This document shows positions 8,638 to 16,245 of a stretch of DNA of 64,000 bases, in pieces; the stretch's first letter is position 1; every line of letters begins with the position of its first letter. The notes under the pieces were generated by a model that was not told the origin of the DNA, did no database searches, and was given only the letters and a program-made list of their open reading frames with translations. Position numbers and translations under genes: made by a program. The stretch spans positions 1 through 64,000 of the forward strand of contig CALQSQ010000016.1 of the NCBI GenBank assembly GCA_943333275.1, given 5' to 3'. Source of the stretch: Akkermansia muciniphila (GTDB lineage Bacteria; Verrucomicrobiota; Verrucomicrobiia; Verrucomicrobiales; V1-33).

Positions 8638-10122
8638 TCAACGCAATTTTACCGACCGGGCTTCCTCGATTTGCAGGCTGCCGCGCGTACTCTCCGGCAG
8701 GGTAGCCCATTGGGAATTGCGCCATTCGGTGGCAGAGTCGGGATCGGTTTTGCGCCACTGGTGGTAGAAACGGATCAGGGCATTGTTGCGTTGCTGATCA
8801 TTGGAGATTCCGAGAGCGAGGTCCATGGCGCGAGGAATGTCGGTGTCGGTGAGGACATCGCCAAGTGCCAGGCGGGCGGTGTCGGTGAGAAGGGTCGCAC
8901 CTCCGGTATCGACGAAATTTTGGAGGCCGGGGGGATCGGTGGCGGCCCAGGAGTGGAGGGCCCCCTCCATGCCATTGGCGGCATCCTCGGGAGGAAGCGT
9001 GTTCAGCCAGGCGAGTGCTTTGTCGGGCTCGATGGCACCCCAGGTCGTTCCGAGATGGGTGATGACATTGCGGCGCATTTGAGGGTCAGAAATATTACTG
9101 CTCCAATGGACGGCGGCATTGATGTCGGTGGCGGCCCAGACGGTGGCGAGCGTGGCCGCGGCCTCATCGCGTCCTGGACCGGGGGACAGGGTATCGACCC
9201 ATTTGGCGGCGGCGCCGGGATCCTTGGTGGCCCAGAGATCGGCAATGGCGGTGGCCATATTGATGGATTCTGCCGTGGGTTCCGGTGGGATTGGATGCGC
9301 GGGAGGATCGACGACGGGAGTTGGCGACTTGGTTGGCCCGGAGGCAATGGTCGGTGCCGGGGGGGAAATGATATCGTTTAAAATCGGTACGTTTCCGGGA
9401 TCGTTGAGGACAATTTCCCGCGCGATGGGAATCTCCGCAATGGTGCGCGTCTTGGGATCCCCCAGTCCACGGGCCCATTCAAAGGCCGCGTGGTAATCCG
9501 CTGTGGCCCAAGCTGAAGCCACGGCATCGTAGAAGGGCTGGGTGGTCAGGCCGGAATCGCTGAGCCAATGGGCAGCGGCAGCCGGATCGCGCTGCGACCA
9601 GCCCTGGAGAATGGCAGTTTGAAGTTGGAGTTTTAAAGGGCCGCTGACACCCTCCTCGGCCCACTGCCAGGCGGTGTGTGCATCCGAATTACCCCACTCT
9701 CTGGCCACGGCGCTAAGGGATTCACTCAAAGCCTGGCCGGGCTGGAGATGCTGCAGGGCATGAGCGGCGGCAGAAGCGGGATCGCTCTGCGCCCAACCGC
9801 CGTAAAAACTCCGCAGGGTATCCAGACGCTGGCTGTCCGTCTGCTTCGCGGCCAGAGCGAGGGCGGCGTCGGCCTCCTTGGGCGAATGCACGCGGGTGGA
9901 TTTTTCGGCATGCGACGGGGCGGATGTAGGCGGCGAATGGCTGGGTTTATTTTCGACGATGGGTCCAACCGAACGATGAGACGCCCGCCATTGGCCGACG
10001 GAAAAGCCCACGAGCAACCCCGCTGCCAGAAGGAGGCAGTTGGCGGTGAGGGTGCCATTGCGGGGAAGTTTCAAGAGAATGGGGGAAGGATAGGGGAAAT
10101 CCTTAGAATAGCCAAGTATCAT
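8638..10122 (-). CDS. Membrane-anchored W-DP helical-repeat protein (unknown function)
   Basis: I do not recognise a named family. The product (494 residues from ATG 10122) has a short basic N-terminus and one membrane segment near residues 25-45 (TANCLLLAAGLLVGFSVG). It then repeats units of roughly 30-35 residues with a W-x(3)-DP-x-(A/S)AAxW core, for example GWSQRDPAAAAHWLSD and DLWATKDPGAAAKWVD. A Pro/Thr-rich linker (about residues 240-275) splits the repeats in two. The pattern suggests paired helices, like TPR or Sel1 repeats, forming a periplasmic protein-binding surface. It is paralogous to the product of 17218-18594. The open frame extends to 10245, across the divergent GloVer gene start. 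ATG 10122 is the most upstream plausible start, and a TTG (about 30 bases beyond the CCTATCC stretch) giving MKLPRNG is an alternative. Confidence 0.75.
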   Translation of the reverse strand: MILGYSKDFPYPSPILLKLPRNGTLTANCLLLAAGLLVGFSVGQWRASHRSVGPIVENKPSHSPPTSAPSHAEKSTRVHSPKEADAALALAAKQTDSQRLDTLRSFYGGWAQSDPASAAAHALQHLQPGQALSESLSAVAREWGNSDAHTAWQWAEEGVSGPLKLQLQTAILQGWSQRDPAAAAHWLSDSGLTTQPFYDAVASAWATADYHAAFEWARGLGDPKTRTIAEIPIAREIVLNDPGNVPILNDIISPPAPTIASGPTKSPTPVVDPPAHPIPPEPTAESINMATAIADLWATKDPGAAAKWVDTLSPGPGRDEAAATLATVWAATDINAAVHWSSNISDPQMRRNVITHLGTTWGAIEPDKALAWLNTLPPEDAANGMEGALHSWAATDPPGLQNFVDTGGATLLTDTARLALGDVLTDTDIPRAMDLALGISNDQQRNNALIRFYHQWRKTDPDSATEWRNSQWATLPESTRGSLQIEEARSVKLR

Positions 10123-10217
10123 CTCGTAACAGGTTGTTACCAAAAACTTTTCCCCGTAAATATCAGGACTCGCTTTCGGGAGATCGCCGAAATAGAATCG
10201 AAATCTTAATCGAGTCG
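10123..10217. promoter_or_regulatory. Divergent promoter region with GTAAC/GTTAC inverted repeat
   Basis: The 95 bases between two divergent genes contain a perfect inverted repeat, GTAAC at 10127-10131 and GTTAC at 10137-10141... with AGGTT between, directly followed by CAAAAAC. The right half (GTTACC) is also found upstream of the response regulator and of genes 13024 and 18791. It could be a dimeric regulator site or part of a promoter element. I see no unambiguous sigma-70 hexamers. The assignment is an inference from symmetry and recurrence. Confidence 0.4.
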
Positions 10218-12929
10218 ATGCGCCTGCGCCCCCCCATTTTTGCAACCTTCGTAACAGTTCTGCTCCCCATGTCCGCTCCGTTGCGGGCGGCGGATGGGGT
10301 GTATGAAGTGCTGGCGGAATTCGTGCGGCCCGGCTTGCAACCGCAGTCGAAATTGCTGCAACAGTCGGATGGATCCTTCTTTTTCACCGCTTCCGTGGGA
10401 GGTGCGCAGGATTCCGGGGCCATCCTGCACCTGACGTCGGCAGGGGGGCTGGAAACGGCGGTTTCCTTTACGGGATTGACTGGCGAAGCACCGGGTCGCA
10501 GTCCTCTTGCCGGGCTGACGCCAGGCCCTGATGGCGCATTGTGGGGTTCCACTGTGAGCGGTGGGGCGGGGGATTTTGGCACCATTTACCGGTTTGTTCC
10601 GGGCGTCGGCCTGGTTTCGGTAGTGTCCTTCACAGGAAGCTCCGGAGTGGCCCCGGGGTCGGTCCCAAATGGGTTGTTTGCGCACACGGATGGGAAATTT
10701 TACACCACGACACTGGCTGGAGGCACGGGGGGATTGGGCAGCATGATTCAGGTCAGCACGGCGGGAGCGGTTACTTCGCAGGGGAGCTTCACGGGGACGA
10801 CGGGTGTGCGCAAGGGCAGCAGTCCGGTGGGATCGCTCGTTCACGTCGGAACCAAATTTTATGGTGTGACGCGGCGCGGAGGGGCCTCGGATTTGGGAAC
10901 GGTGTTCAGTCAGACCGATGCTGGAGTGTTTAAGACAGAGGTGGAATTCACAGGCAGTGCTGGGGGAAGTTTGGGCGCCCAACCGCTTGCAGGGTTGCTG
11001 GCCCACACGGATGGAAATCTTTACGGAACCTGCTCCGCCGGAGGGACCCAGGGATTTGGAACTGTTTTTAAAATGTCTCCGTCAGGCTCGCTTTCCGTGT
11101 TGCATCATTTTTTCGATACGGATGGCTCCACGCCTTCTGCCGCCGTGGTGCAGGGCACCGATGGAGCGCTCTACGGGACAACTGCCAACGGTGGGGCCGC
11201 CGGTTGGGGAGTTGTTTATAAATGCACCACCAGCGGAACATTCACGGTCCTTGCCGAATTCACCGGAACGAGCGGTGTGCGGCCAGGCGCTTCCTCGCTG
11301 GCGGCATTGACCCTGGGTGGAGATGGAAATTTCTATGGGGCCACGAGTGCCGGAGGTCCCGGCAATGATGGCGGGGTTTTTCAGATCACTCCAGCTGGTG
11401 CCTACACTCGCATGGCCGAGTGCAGCGGAATACTTGGCTGGGCGCCCTCGGGAGCTCCGGCCTCGGATGGTTTGGGGAATTGGTTCCTGCCCATGGCTGC
11501 GGGAGGTGCAGGAGGAGGGGGGACTTTGCTGGAACGGGATGCCTTTGGAGGATTGTCGGTGGCGGGGGTATTTGGCGGTACATTTGGCGATCAGCCGGCG
11601 GGGGGCGTGTTGATGGATGCAGGAGCAATGTATGGAGTGACAGCAGCCGGAGGGAACACAGGTCGAGGCACCTCCTTCAGACTCGCTGGCGGGACACTCA
11701 CGGTGCTGAATCAGCACACGAATGCCCAGGGGGCTGCCGCTGATGGGCCGTTGGTAAAAGGGGTGGATGGAAATTTTTACGGTGTGGCAAGGGAGGGTGG
11801 AGCCAGTTCGAGAGGGTCCATTTTCAAAATCACCGCCGCAGGAGTGCGGACCAGGATGGTGAGCTTCTCAGGAACGGCCGGAGCCGTCCGGGGCAGCCTT
11901 CCAAAGGGGCCTTTGGCTCTTGGCAATGATGGGGATTTCTACGGCGCCACGACGAATGGAGGCGTTGCTGATCAGGGGGTGCTGTTCCGGGTCACACCCG
12001 GGGGAGTTTATTCGCTGCTTTACGAGTTCACGACGATTGGTCCACGACTTCCGCAAGGGGGACTCAAAGCGGGGGCGGATGGACTGATTTATGGGACGAC
12101 GGGAGCTGGTGGTCCGGCGGATGGAGGAACGGTTTTTTCGCTTACGACCGGTGGAGTTTTCAACGTGGTCGTCTCCTTCACAGGGCTGGCAGGGGAGCTT
12201 CCTGGCGATACCCCGGAATCCTTATCCCTTGGGGCTGACGGTTCGCTCTGGGGTTTGACGCGGGGCGGAGGGGCCAGTGATCAGGGGACCATTTTCCAGC
12301 GCACCCCGGATGGAATATTTCACTCCAGATTTGAATTTTCCGGCACCACCGGCAGCGCTGCCGGGCCGCTGACGCTCGCTCAAACTGTCAAAGGTGGAAT
12401 CGCAGCGGGTAATGACAATTGGTGTTACGGCGCGGTCCCTGGAGGAGGCTTGGAGGGGGGGGGCATGCTCTTCCGTGTGCGGGCTCCCACCGCATTTGAG
12501 ATCTGGCAGGGCACCATTTTGAAAAACGTCCCTCCTGAAGATGCGGCAGACCTTGCTGACCCTGATGGCGATGGTATGAACAACCTTGTGGAATATGCGC
12601 TCGGCACTCAGCCACTGACCGCCGATCATCCGCTGGAACCGGCCTTGGTACACGTTTCAGGCGATTCCAGGCTCAGTCTGACGCTGCAGCGCGACTCTTC
12701 GAGAAATGACATCACCATCGCACTCGAGGCTGCCACGAATCCAGCCGATCCTTGGGAGATCATCTCCACCAGTGCCAATGGAGGCCCCTTCACTGGTCCG
12801 GCACCCACGATCGGCGATGGTTCCAGCCCGGGAATGCGAAACGTAATGCTGTGCGATACCGTGGTCTCCAGTGCCCAATTTCGGCGGTTTCTCCGGTTTA
12901 GAATCACCCGCCCTACGCCCCCTCAATAA
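10218..12929 (+). CDS. Secreted GloVer-repeat protein
   Basis: The product (903 residues) starts with a signal peptide, MRLRPPIFATFVTVLLP...APLRAA, so I chose ATG 10218 over the open-frame start at 10134. About fourteen repeats of 50-58 residues follow. Each has a DGxLYGxTxxGGxxxxGTVFxL core (for example DGNLYGTCSAGGTQGFGTVF), which is the GloVer motif (TIGR03803) known from Gloeobacter and Verrucomicrobia and expected to form a beta-propeller-like fold. The C-terminal 130 residues are a separate module beginning DPDGDGMNNLVEYALG and ending in beta-rich sequence; related tails occur on the products of 14422, 28992 and 45090. Function is unknown; a surface or extracellular role is inferred. 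It is divergent from the W-DP repeat gene. Confidence 0.85.
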   Translation: MRLRPPIFATFVTVLLPMSAPLRAADGVYEVLAEFVRPGLQPQSKLLQQSDGSFFFTASVGGAQDSGAILHLTSAGGLETAVSFTGLTGEAPGRSPLAGLTPGPDGALWGSTVSGGAGDFGTIYRFVPGVGLVSVVSFTGSSGVAPGSVPNGLFAHTDGKFYTTTLAGGTGGLGSMIQVSTAGAVTSQGSFTGTTGVRKGSSPVGSLVHVGTKFYGVTRRGGASDLGTVFSQTDAGVFKTEVEFTGSAGGSLGAQPLAGLLAHTDGNLYGTCSAGGTQGFGTVFKMSPSGSLSVLHHFFDTDGSTPSAAVVQGTDGALYGTTANGGAAGWGVVYKCTTSGTFTVLAEFTGTSGVRPGASSLAALTLGGDGNFYGATSAGGPGNDGGVFQITPAGAYTRMAECSGILGWAPSGAPASDGLGNWFLPMAAGGAGGGGTLLERDAFGGLSVAGVFGGTFGDQPAGGVLMDAGAMYGVTAAGGNTGRGTSFRLAGGTLTVLNQHTNAQGAAADGPLVKGVDGNFYGVAREGGASSRGSIFKITAAGVRTRMVSFSGTAGAVRGSLPKGPLALGNDGDFYGATTNGGVADQGVLFRVTPGGVYSLLYEFTTIGPRLPQGGLKAGADGLIYGTTGAGGPADGGTVFSLTTGGVFNVVVSFTGLAGELPGDTPESLSLGADGSLWGLTRGGGASDQGTIFQRTPDGIFHSRFEFSGTTGSAAGPLTLAQTVKGGIAAGNDNWCYGAVPGGGLEGGGMLFRVRAPTAFEIWQGTILKNVPPEDAADLADPDGDGMNNLVEYALGTQPLTADHPLEPALVHVSGDSRLSLTLQRDSSRNDITIALEAATNPADPWEIISTSANGGPFTGPAPTIGDGSSPGMRNVMLCDTVVSSAQFRRFLRFRITRPTPPQ

Positions 12930-12938
12930 CCCCGCTGG

Positions 12939-12959
12939 AATTCCTTTCATTTCGTTACC
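12939..12959 (+). promoter_or_regulatory. Shared 21-nt upstream element (copy 1)
   Basis: Bases 12939-12959 read AATTCCT, then TTCATTTCGTTACC. The stretch 18678-18698 upstream of the 1884-residue protein is identical at 19 of 21 positions. This copy ends 64 bases before the ATG at 13024. Such conservation between non-coding regions of non-homologous genes suggests a common promoter or regulator site. The sigma factor or regulator is unknown. Confidence 0.5.
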
Positions 12960-13023
12960 GTGAAACATTTGCCGAATACCCCAATTTAGAGCTATGCTTC
13001 CGCCAACACCCAAATCAATCGTC

Positions 13024-14367
13024 ATGAGCCATTCAAAATTAGCAATCTTCCGCGCCACAGCTACCGCTGCGGTTCTGACGTTAATGCTGGCCATGCCGAT
13101 CCGTTCCGCCCCCTCGGCTCCGGATTTGGACGGGGATGGCATTCCCAATATTGTGGATCCGGACATTGACAATGACGGCATCCCCAATGCCTTGGATGAC
13201 AATGTGGATGGTGGGGTCGCCAAGAGTGGACCGTTCGCAGGGAAATACATCGGTGATCACCTCAACAACGATAACCCTGCCGAAAAAGATATCGATGGTG
13301 ACTCCCTTGCTGATGACTCGCTCGCCGAGCATGACATTGATGGTGATGGGAAAACCAACGATGATTCCATCGAGTTGGACATCGACGGCGACGGTCGTGC
13401 GGACGATGCCGCTTCTGAAAAAGACATTGATGGTGACGGCCGCAATGACGACGACCTCAATGAGGACGATATCGATGGCGATGGCTACGACAATGATGAT
13501 CCTACCGAAATGGACATTGACGGCGATGGCCGCCACAACGGCGAAGTGGATGAAATCGACACGGATGGTGATGGGGTGAATGATGACATGGACGACGATT
13601 CTGATGGTGACGGGGTTTCCAATGCCGATGATGATGATGACAACAACGATGGCGTGGAAGACGATGACGACGGTTCCCCTGACCGCCCGGGCGAACAGAA
13701 ACTCACCAATCAACTCGCCCGCACCGGTGCCGCTCCCGTCAACGCGACAGCGAAGGCCCAGATCCATCTGCGATCCACGGGAAGTGCCAAATTTGAAGTC
13801 GAAGTGGAGCATTTCGCCCCGGGATCCTATGACCTGATCGTGGGTGGCATTTCTCGCGGAACGATCGTCATTGAGGCTGGCGAGAGCGACGGACAGATTG
13901 AATTCGATACTGTGCCGAGCGGTTCCGGCGAGATCCTGCTGGACTTTAATCCAGCAGGACAAACCCTCAGCATTCTCATTGGAGCCATCGAGCATTTCAA
14001 TGGACAAGCCCCCACGCCGGGTGCCGCGGAACAGTCTTGGGAGTCGAGCCTCGCCCGCAGTCCTGCAGCCCCAAACAATGCTGAAGGTAAATTGAAATAT
14101 TCCCTCTCCTCGGGTGGATCGGCCAGCCTGACCATCGAATTGCAAAATCTCGTCGCTGGCGTTTATGATGTGAAAGTCGCGGGAGTGATCCGGGGACAGG
14201 TGACGATGGTTCTGCACAGCAATGAAGTGCAGGGCCAGCTCAAATTCATCCCAAGCCCGAATGATCCTGATGAAGCGCTGCTTGATTTCGATGCAGCCCA
14301 TCAACCCGTTGTCATTGAAAAAAATGGCGTGACCTACCTCTCCGGCATCAGTCCGGGACCTCCGTAG
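13024..14367 (+). CDS. Secreted Asp/Gly-rich calcium-binding-type repeat protein
   Basis: The 447-residue product has a signal peptide (MSHSKLAIFRATATAAVLTLML...), which decides the start at 13024 rather than 12994. Residues about 36-220 are highly acidic thrombospondin-type-3-like repeats (DIDGDG, DIDNDG), including seven perfectly phased 15-residue units. Such repeats bind calcium in known proteins. Residues about 235-447 hold two related domains of about 100 residues, each with a G-x-YD-(L/V)-x-V-x-G-x-x-RG block and a LLDF block; I do not recognise these. The N-terminal half is closely related to the product of 16246 (shared NIVDPD.DNDGIPN and VDGGVA.SGP blocks), so the two genes are duplicates that differ in their C-termini. 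Expected location is the cell surface or periplasm. Confidence 0.82.
   Translation: MSHSKLAIFRATATAAVLTLMLAMPIRSAPSAPDLDGDGIPNIVDPDIDNDGIPNALDDNVDGGVAKSGPFAGKYIGDHLNNDNPAEKDIDGDSLADDSLAEHDIDGDGKTNDDSIELDIDGDGRADDAASEKDIDGDGRNDDDLNEDDIDGDGYDNDDPTEMDIDGDGRHNGEVDEIDTDGDGVNDDMDDDSDGDGVSNADDDDDNNDGVEDDDDGSPDRPGEQKLTNQLARTGAAPVNATAKAQIHLRSTGSAKFEVEVEHFAPGSYDLIVGGISRGTIVIEAGESDGQIEFDTVPSGSGEILLDFNPAGQTLSILIGAIEHFNGQAPTPGAAEQSWESSLARSPAAPNNAEGKLKYSLSSGGSASLTIELQNLVAGVYDVKVAGVIRGQVTMVLHSNEVQGQLKFIPSPNDPDEALLDFDAAHQPVVIEKNGVTYLSGISPGPP
13279..13593 (+). repeat. Seven tandem 45-nt coding units (Asp/Gly-rich)
   Basis: The segment divides exactly into seven 45-base units starting at 13279, 13324, 13369, 13414, 13459, 13504 and 13549. 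Each encodes 15 residues with the pattern xE(x)D(I/T)DGDGxxxDDx. Base-level similarity is highest over GACATTGATGGTGATGG. Unit number can be expected to vary between strains. Confidence 0.85.
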
Positions 14368-14421
14368 AGCCCGCCTCCCAAAGACCAAGAACCTCCGGGA
14401 ATTCAACAATCCCTATCCGCG

Positions 14422-16080
14422 ATGCTGCCTCGAACTCTCCAGATTATGTTACTCCTTTGCCTGCAAAACATTTCTCATGCGGTTGCGCCTTCAAACGATT
14501 TGTTTGCCACACGCGCGGTGGTGGCGGGAGCCGCATTTGATGTAGACGGCACAACGATAGAGGCAAGCATTGAGGCAAACGAGCCGAATCCGTTGCCCGA
14601 GGGCGTCGCCGCATGCAGTGTATGGTGGACCTGGACCGCTCCTTCCACCGGATGGTTTGAACTGCACACGACAGGCAGTGCGATTGATACGGTGCTGGCG
14701 GTTTATCGCGGCACCTCGCTGACAGCGTTGAGTCGCGTGGTTGCTAATGATGATGATTCCCTTTCTGTTGCGCTGACCACCTCCAGCCGCGTGCGTTTTG
14801 AAGCCAGTATCGGCACGGTATATCAATTTGTCGTGCATGGTTATGGGGGTGCGCAAGGCGCAGTAAGGCTGGCGATGACGCCTTCCACTTTACCAATAGA
14901 GCGGGTCAATACGATAACGTTTTCTCCTGTCTTGGCGGACGTGACTTCGCAAAGCCGAACCGTTACGATCACCTTCAGCGTCCTCACTTCAACCGCGCTG
15001 AGTTTCGGCTATTTCGACATCTACCAACCAGGTGGTGGAGTCTTTGAGAATATGGTCTTCTCTGATGCTGATCGCATCAGTGGCACGGCGACCAATGGAA
15101 CCTACCGTCTCCTGGTTTCCATTCCCCGATCCATGCCTCCCGGCAGCTTTCCCTATACGGTAACCGTGGCCACCAATGCCAGCGATCCTGATTCGCGCTA
15201 TGTGACAGGAGCATTCGGCTGGCAGAGCATGGCGGCGTCGCAGCCCGCTGGTTTGTCGGTGACAAATACGGGTGTCGTGGATACCTCACAGCCTGTGGTG
15301 GTTTCCTTGACTGGGGTTCCGCTTAGCATCGATGTCACAAGCACGGAGGTAGCCGTGGAAGTCACGGCGGTGATCACGGACACTCTGACCGGACTGCGCA
15401 ACGGAACAGTTTCCATTGCGTTGCCAGTGAGTGCCGGAGTGGAGGAATTCGTTGCACAGACCCCATTCAGCAGTGGAAACCGAACTCAAGGCACGGCAAC
15501 GAATGGCACCTATGTTATTCCGCTGATTGTTCCCCAGAATGCCCCTTCAGGCAACGCTAGAATCGTATTCGATCTTGTGGACTTCGCTGGGAACCGCAGC
15601 ACGACATCGCTCGGCGTGCTCCTCATCACAAAAGATGCCTTCAACGCTTGGACGCTTTCTAACAGCTTGGTAGGTGCTGATGCGGCACTCACCGCAGACG
15701 CTGATGGTGACGGGATTGAGAATCTGACAGAATTCGCACTGAACTTGGATCCGCAGACCAATGAACGTCCTGAATATGTCGATGGAACCTCGGTATCATA
15801 TCTGACCCAGTCCTTGGCAGGAACATTGCCGGAACACCGTTACACTGGCAGCGGGGCAAACTTTGCAATCCATATGAGTTTCTTGCGGCGGCGCGCCGGC
15901 TCTGCGTCCGGTGTTATTTATCTGCCGCAGTTTACTGGGGACTTGAGTGGCTGGACTTCGCCTCCTGCAGCGGCGGAAATCGTGACTGCGCTCTCGGCTG
16001 AATGGGAATGGGTGGAAGTTACTGATCCCGCACCCGCCGGACCCAAACGCTTCTCAAGGCTCCAACTTTCGACTCCCTGA
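14422..16080 (+). CDS. Secreted protein with NDxF-type N-terminal beta domain and DGDG C-terminal module
   Basis: The 552-residue product has a signal peptide (MLPRTLQIMLLLCLQNISHA). Residues about 22-155 begin APSNDLFATRAVV and contain WWTWTAPSTGWFELHTTGS and DTVLAVYRG. This is a beta-sandwich pattern resembling the pre-peptidase/PPC-like domains that are common in secreted proteins of this group. Residues about 160-410 look like Ig-like repeats, with the phrase GTATNGTY occurring twice. The C-terminus carries DADGDGIENLTEFALNLDP followed by a beta-rich tail ending in FSRLQL, matching the tail module on 10218 and 45090. No catalytic domain is evident. It lies 54 bases after the first Asp/Gly-rich gene and could be co-transcribed with it. 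Confidence 0.75.
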   Translation: MLPRTLQIMLLLCLQNISHAVAPSNDLFATRAVVAGAAFDVDGTTIEASIEANEPNPLPEGVAACSVWWTWTAPSTGWFELHTTGSAIDTVLAVYRGTSLTALSRVVANDDDSLSVALTTSSRVRFEASIGTVYQFVVHGYGGAQGAVRLAMTPSTLPIERVNTITFSPVLADVTSQSRTVTITFSVLTSTALSFGYFDIYQPGGGVFENMVFSDADRISGTATNGTYRLLVSIPRSMPPGSFPYTVTVATNASDPDSRYVTGAFGWQSMAASQPAGLSVTNTGVVDTSQPVVVSLTGVPLSIDVTSTEVAVEVTAVITDTLTGLRNGTVSIALPVSAGVEEFVAQTPFSSGNRTQGTATNGTYVIPLIVPQNAPSGNARIVFDLVDFAGNRSTTSLGVLLITKDAFNAWTLSNSLVGADAALTADADGDGIENLTEFALNLDPQTNERPEYVDGTSVSYLTQSLAGTLPEHRYTGSGANFAIHMSFLRRRAGSASGVIYLPQFTGDLSGWTSPPAAAEIVTALSAEWEWVEVTDPAPAGPKRFSRLQLSTP

Positions 16081-16112
16081 CACGCGATGCCAATCTCTCG
16101 CCTTAAATCTTT

Positions 16113-16136
16113 TTCCCCATATTCGCTGATGGGGAA
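16113..16136 (+). terminator. Hairpin after 14422-16080, possible terminator
   Basis: TTCCCCAT at 16113-16120 and ATGGGGAA at 16129-16136 form a perfect 8-bp stem with an 8-base loop, 32 bases after the stop at 16080. The right arm is followed by TTATT, a weak T-run. It may end transcription of 14422, or be the first hairpin of the structured leader that follows. Confidence 0.5.
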
Positions 16137-16143
16137 TTATTGC

Positions 16144-16226
16144 CGGGCCCACTGTATGGTGGGTCCGCACCACCCGCCCGGCGGGGTTCTGCCGGAAACC
16201 ATGCCCCAGGAAACTGGGGACTCCCC
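16144..16226 (+). other. Structured leader: three further hairpins before the 16246 start
   Basis: Stem 1 pairs 16144-16152 with 16159-16167 (CGGGCCCAC with GTGGGTCCG, one G-U pair). Stem 2 pairs CCGGC 16178-16182 with GCCGG 16191-16195, and can alternatively fold as CCCGC 16173-16177 with GCGGG 16181-16185. Stem 3 pairs CCCCAG 16204-16209 with CTGGGG 16214-16219 around a GAAA tetraloop, and competes with GGGG 16216-16219 pairing CCCC 16223-16226. I cannot match this to a known riboswitch. It could be a cis-regulatory RNA or, less likely, a mobile palindromic element. Confidence 0.45.
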
Positions 16227-16245
16227 AAAACTAGAAACACGCTAT

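Noticed and set aside
13081-14409. 442-codon open frame antisense to the first Asp/Gly-rich gene
   Set aside because: Its Val/Ile/His-rich repetitive translation is the mirror of the 45-nt repeats; it has no domain, and the plus-strand signal peptide and paralogue settle the sense strand.
16141-16226. Known riboswitch (cobalamin, c-di-GMP or manganese type) in the leader
   Set aside because: Several hairpins exist, but the invariant core motifs of these classes are not present in the right order, so only an unclassified structured leader is reported.
16087-16245. N-terminal extension of the second Asp/Gly-rich protein
   Set aside because: It would place 53 unrelated residues before a clear signal peptide and overlaps the hairpin-rich leader.
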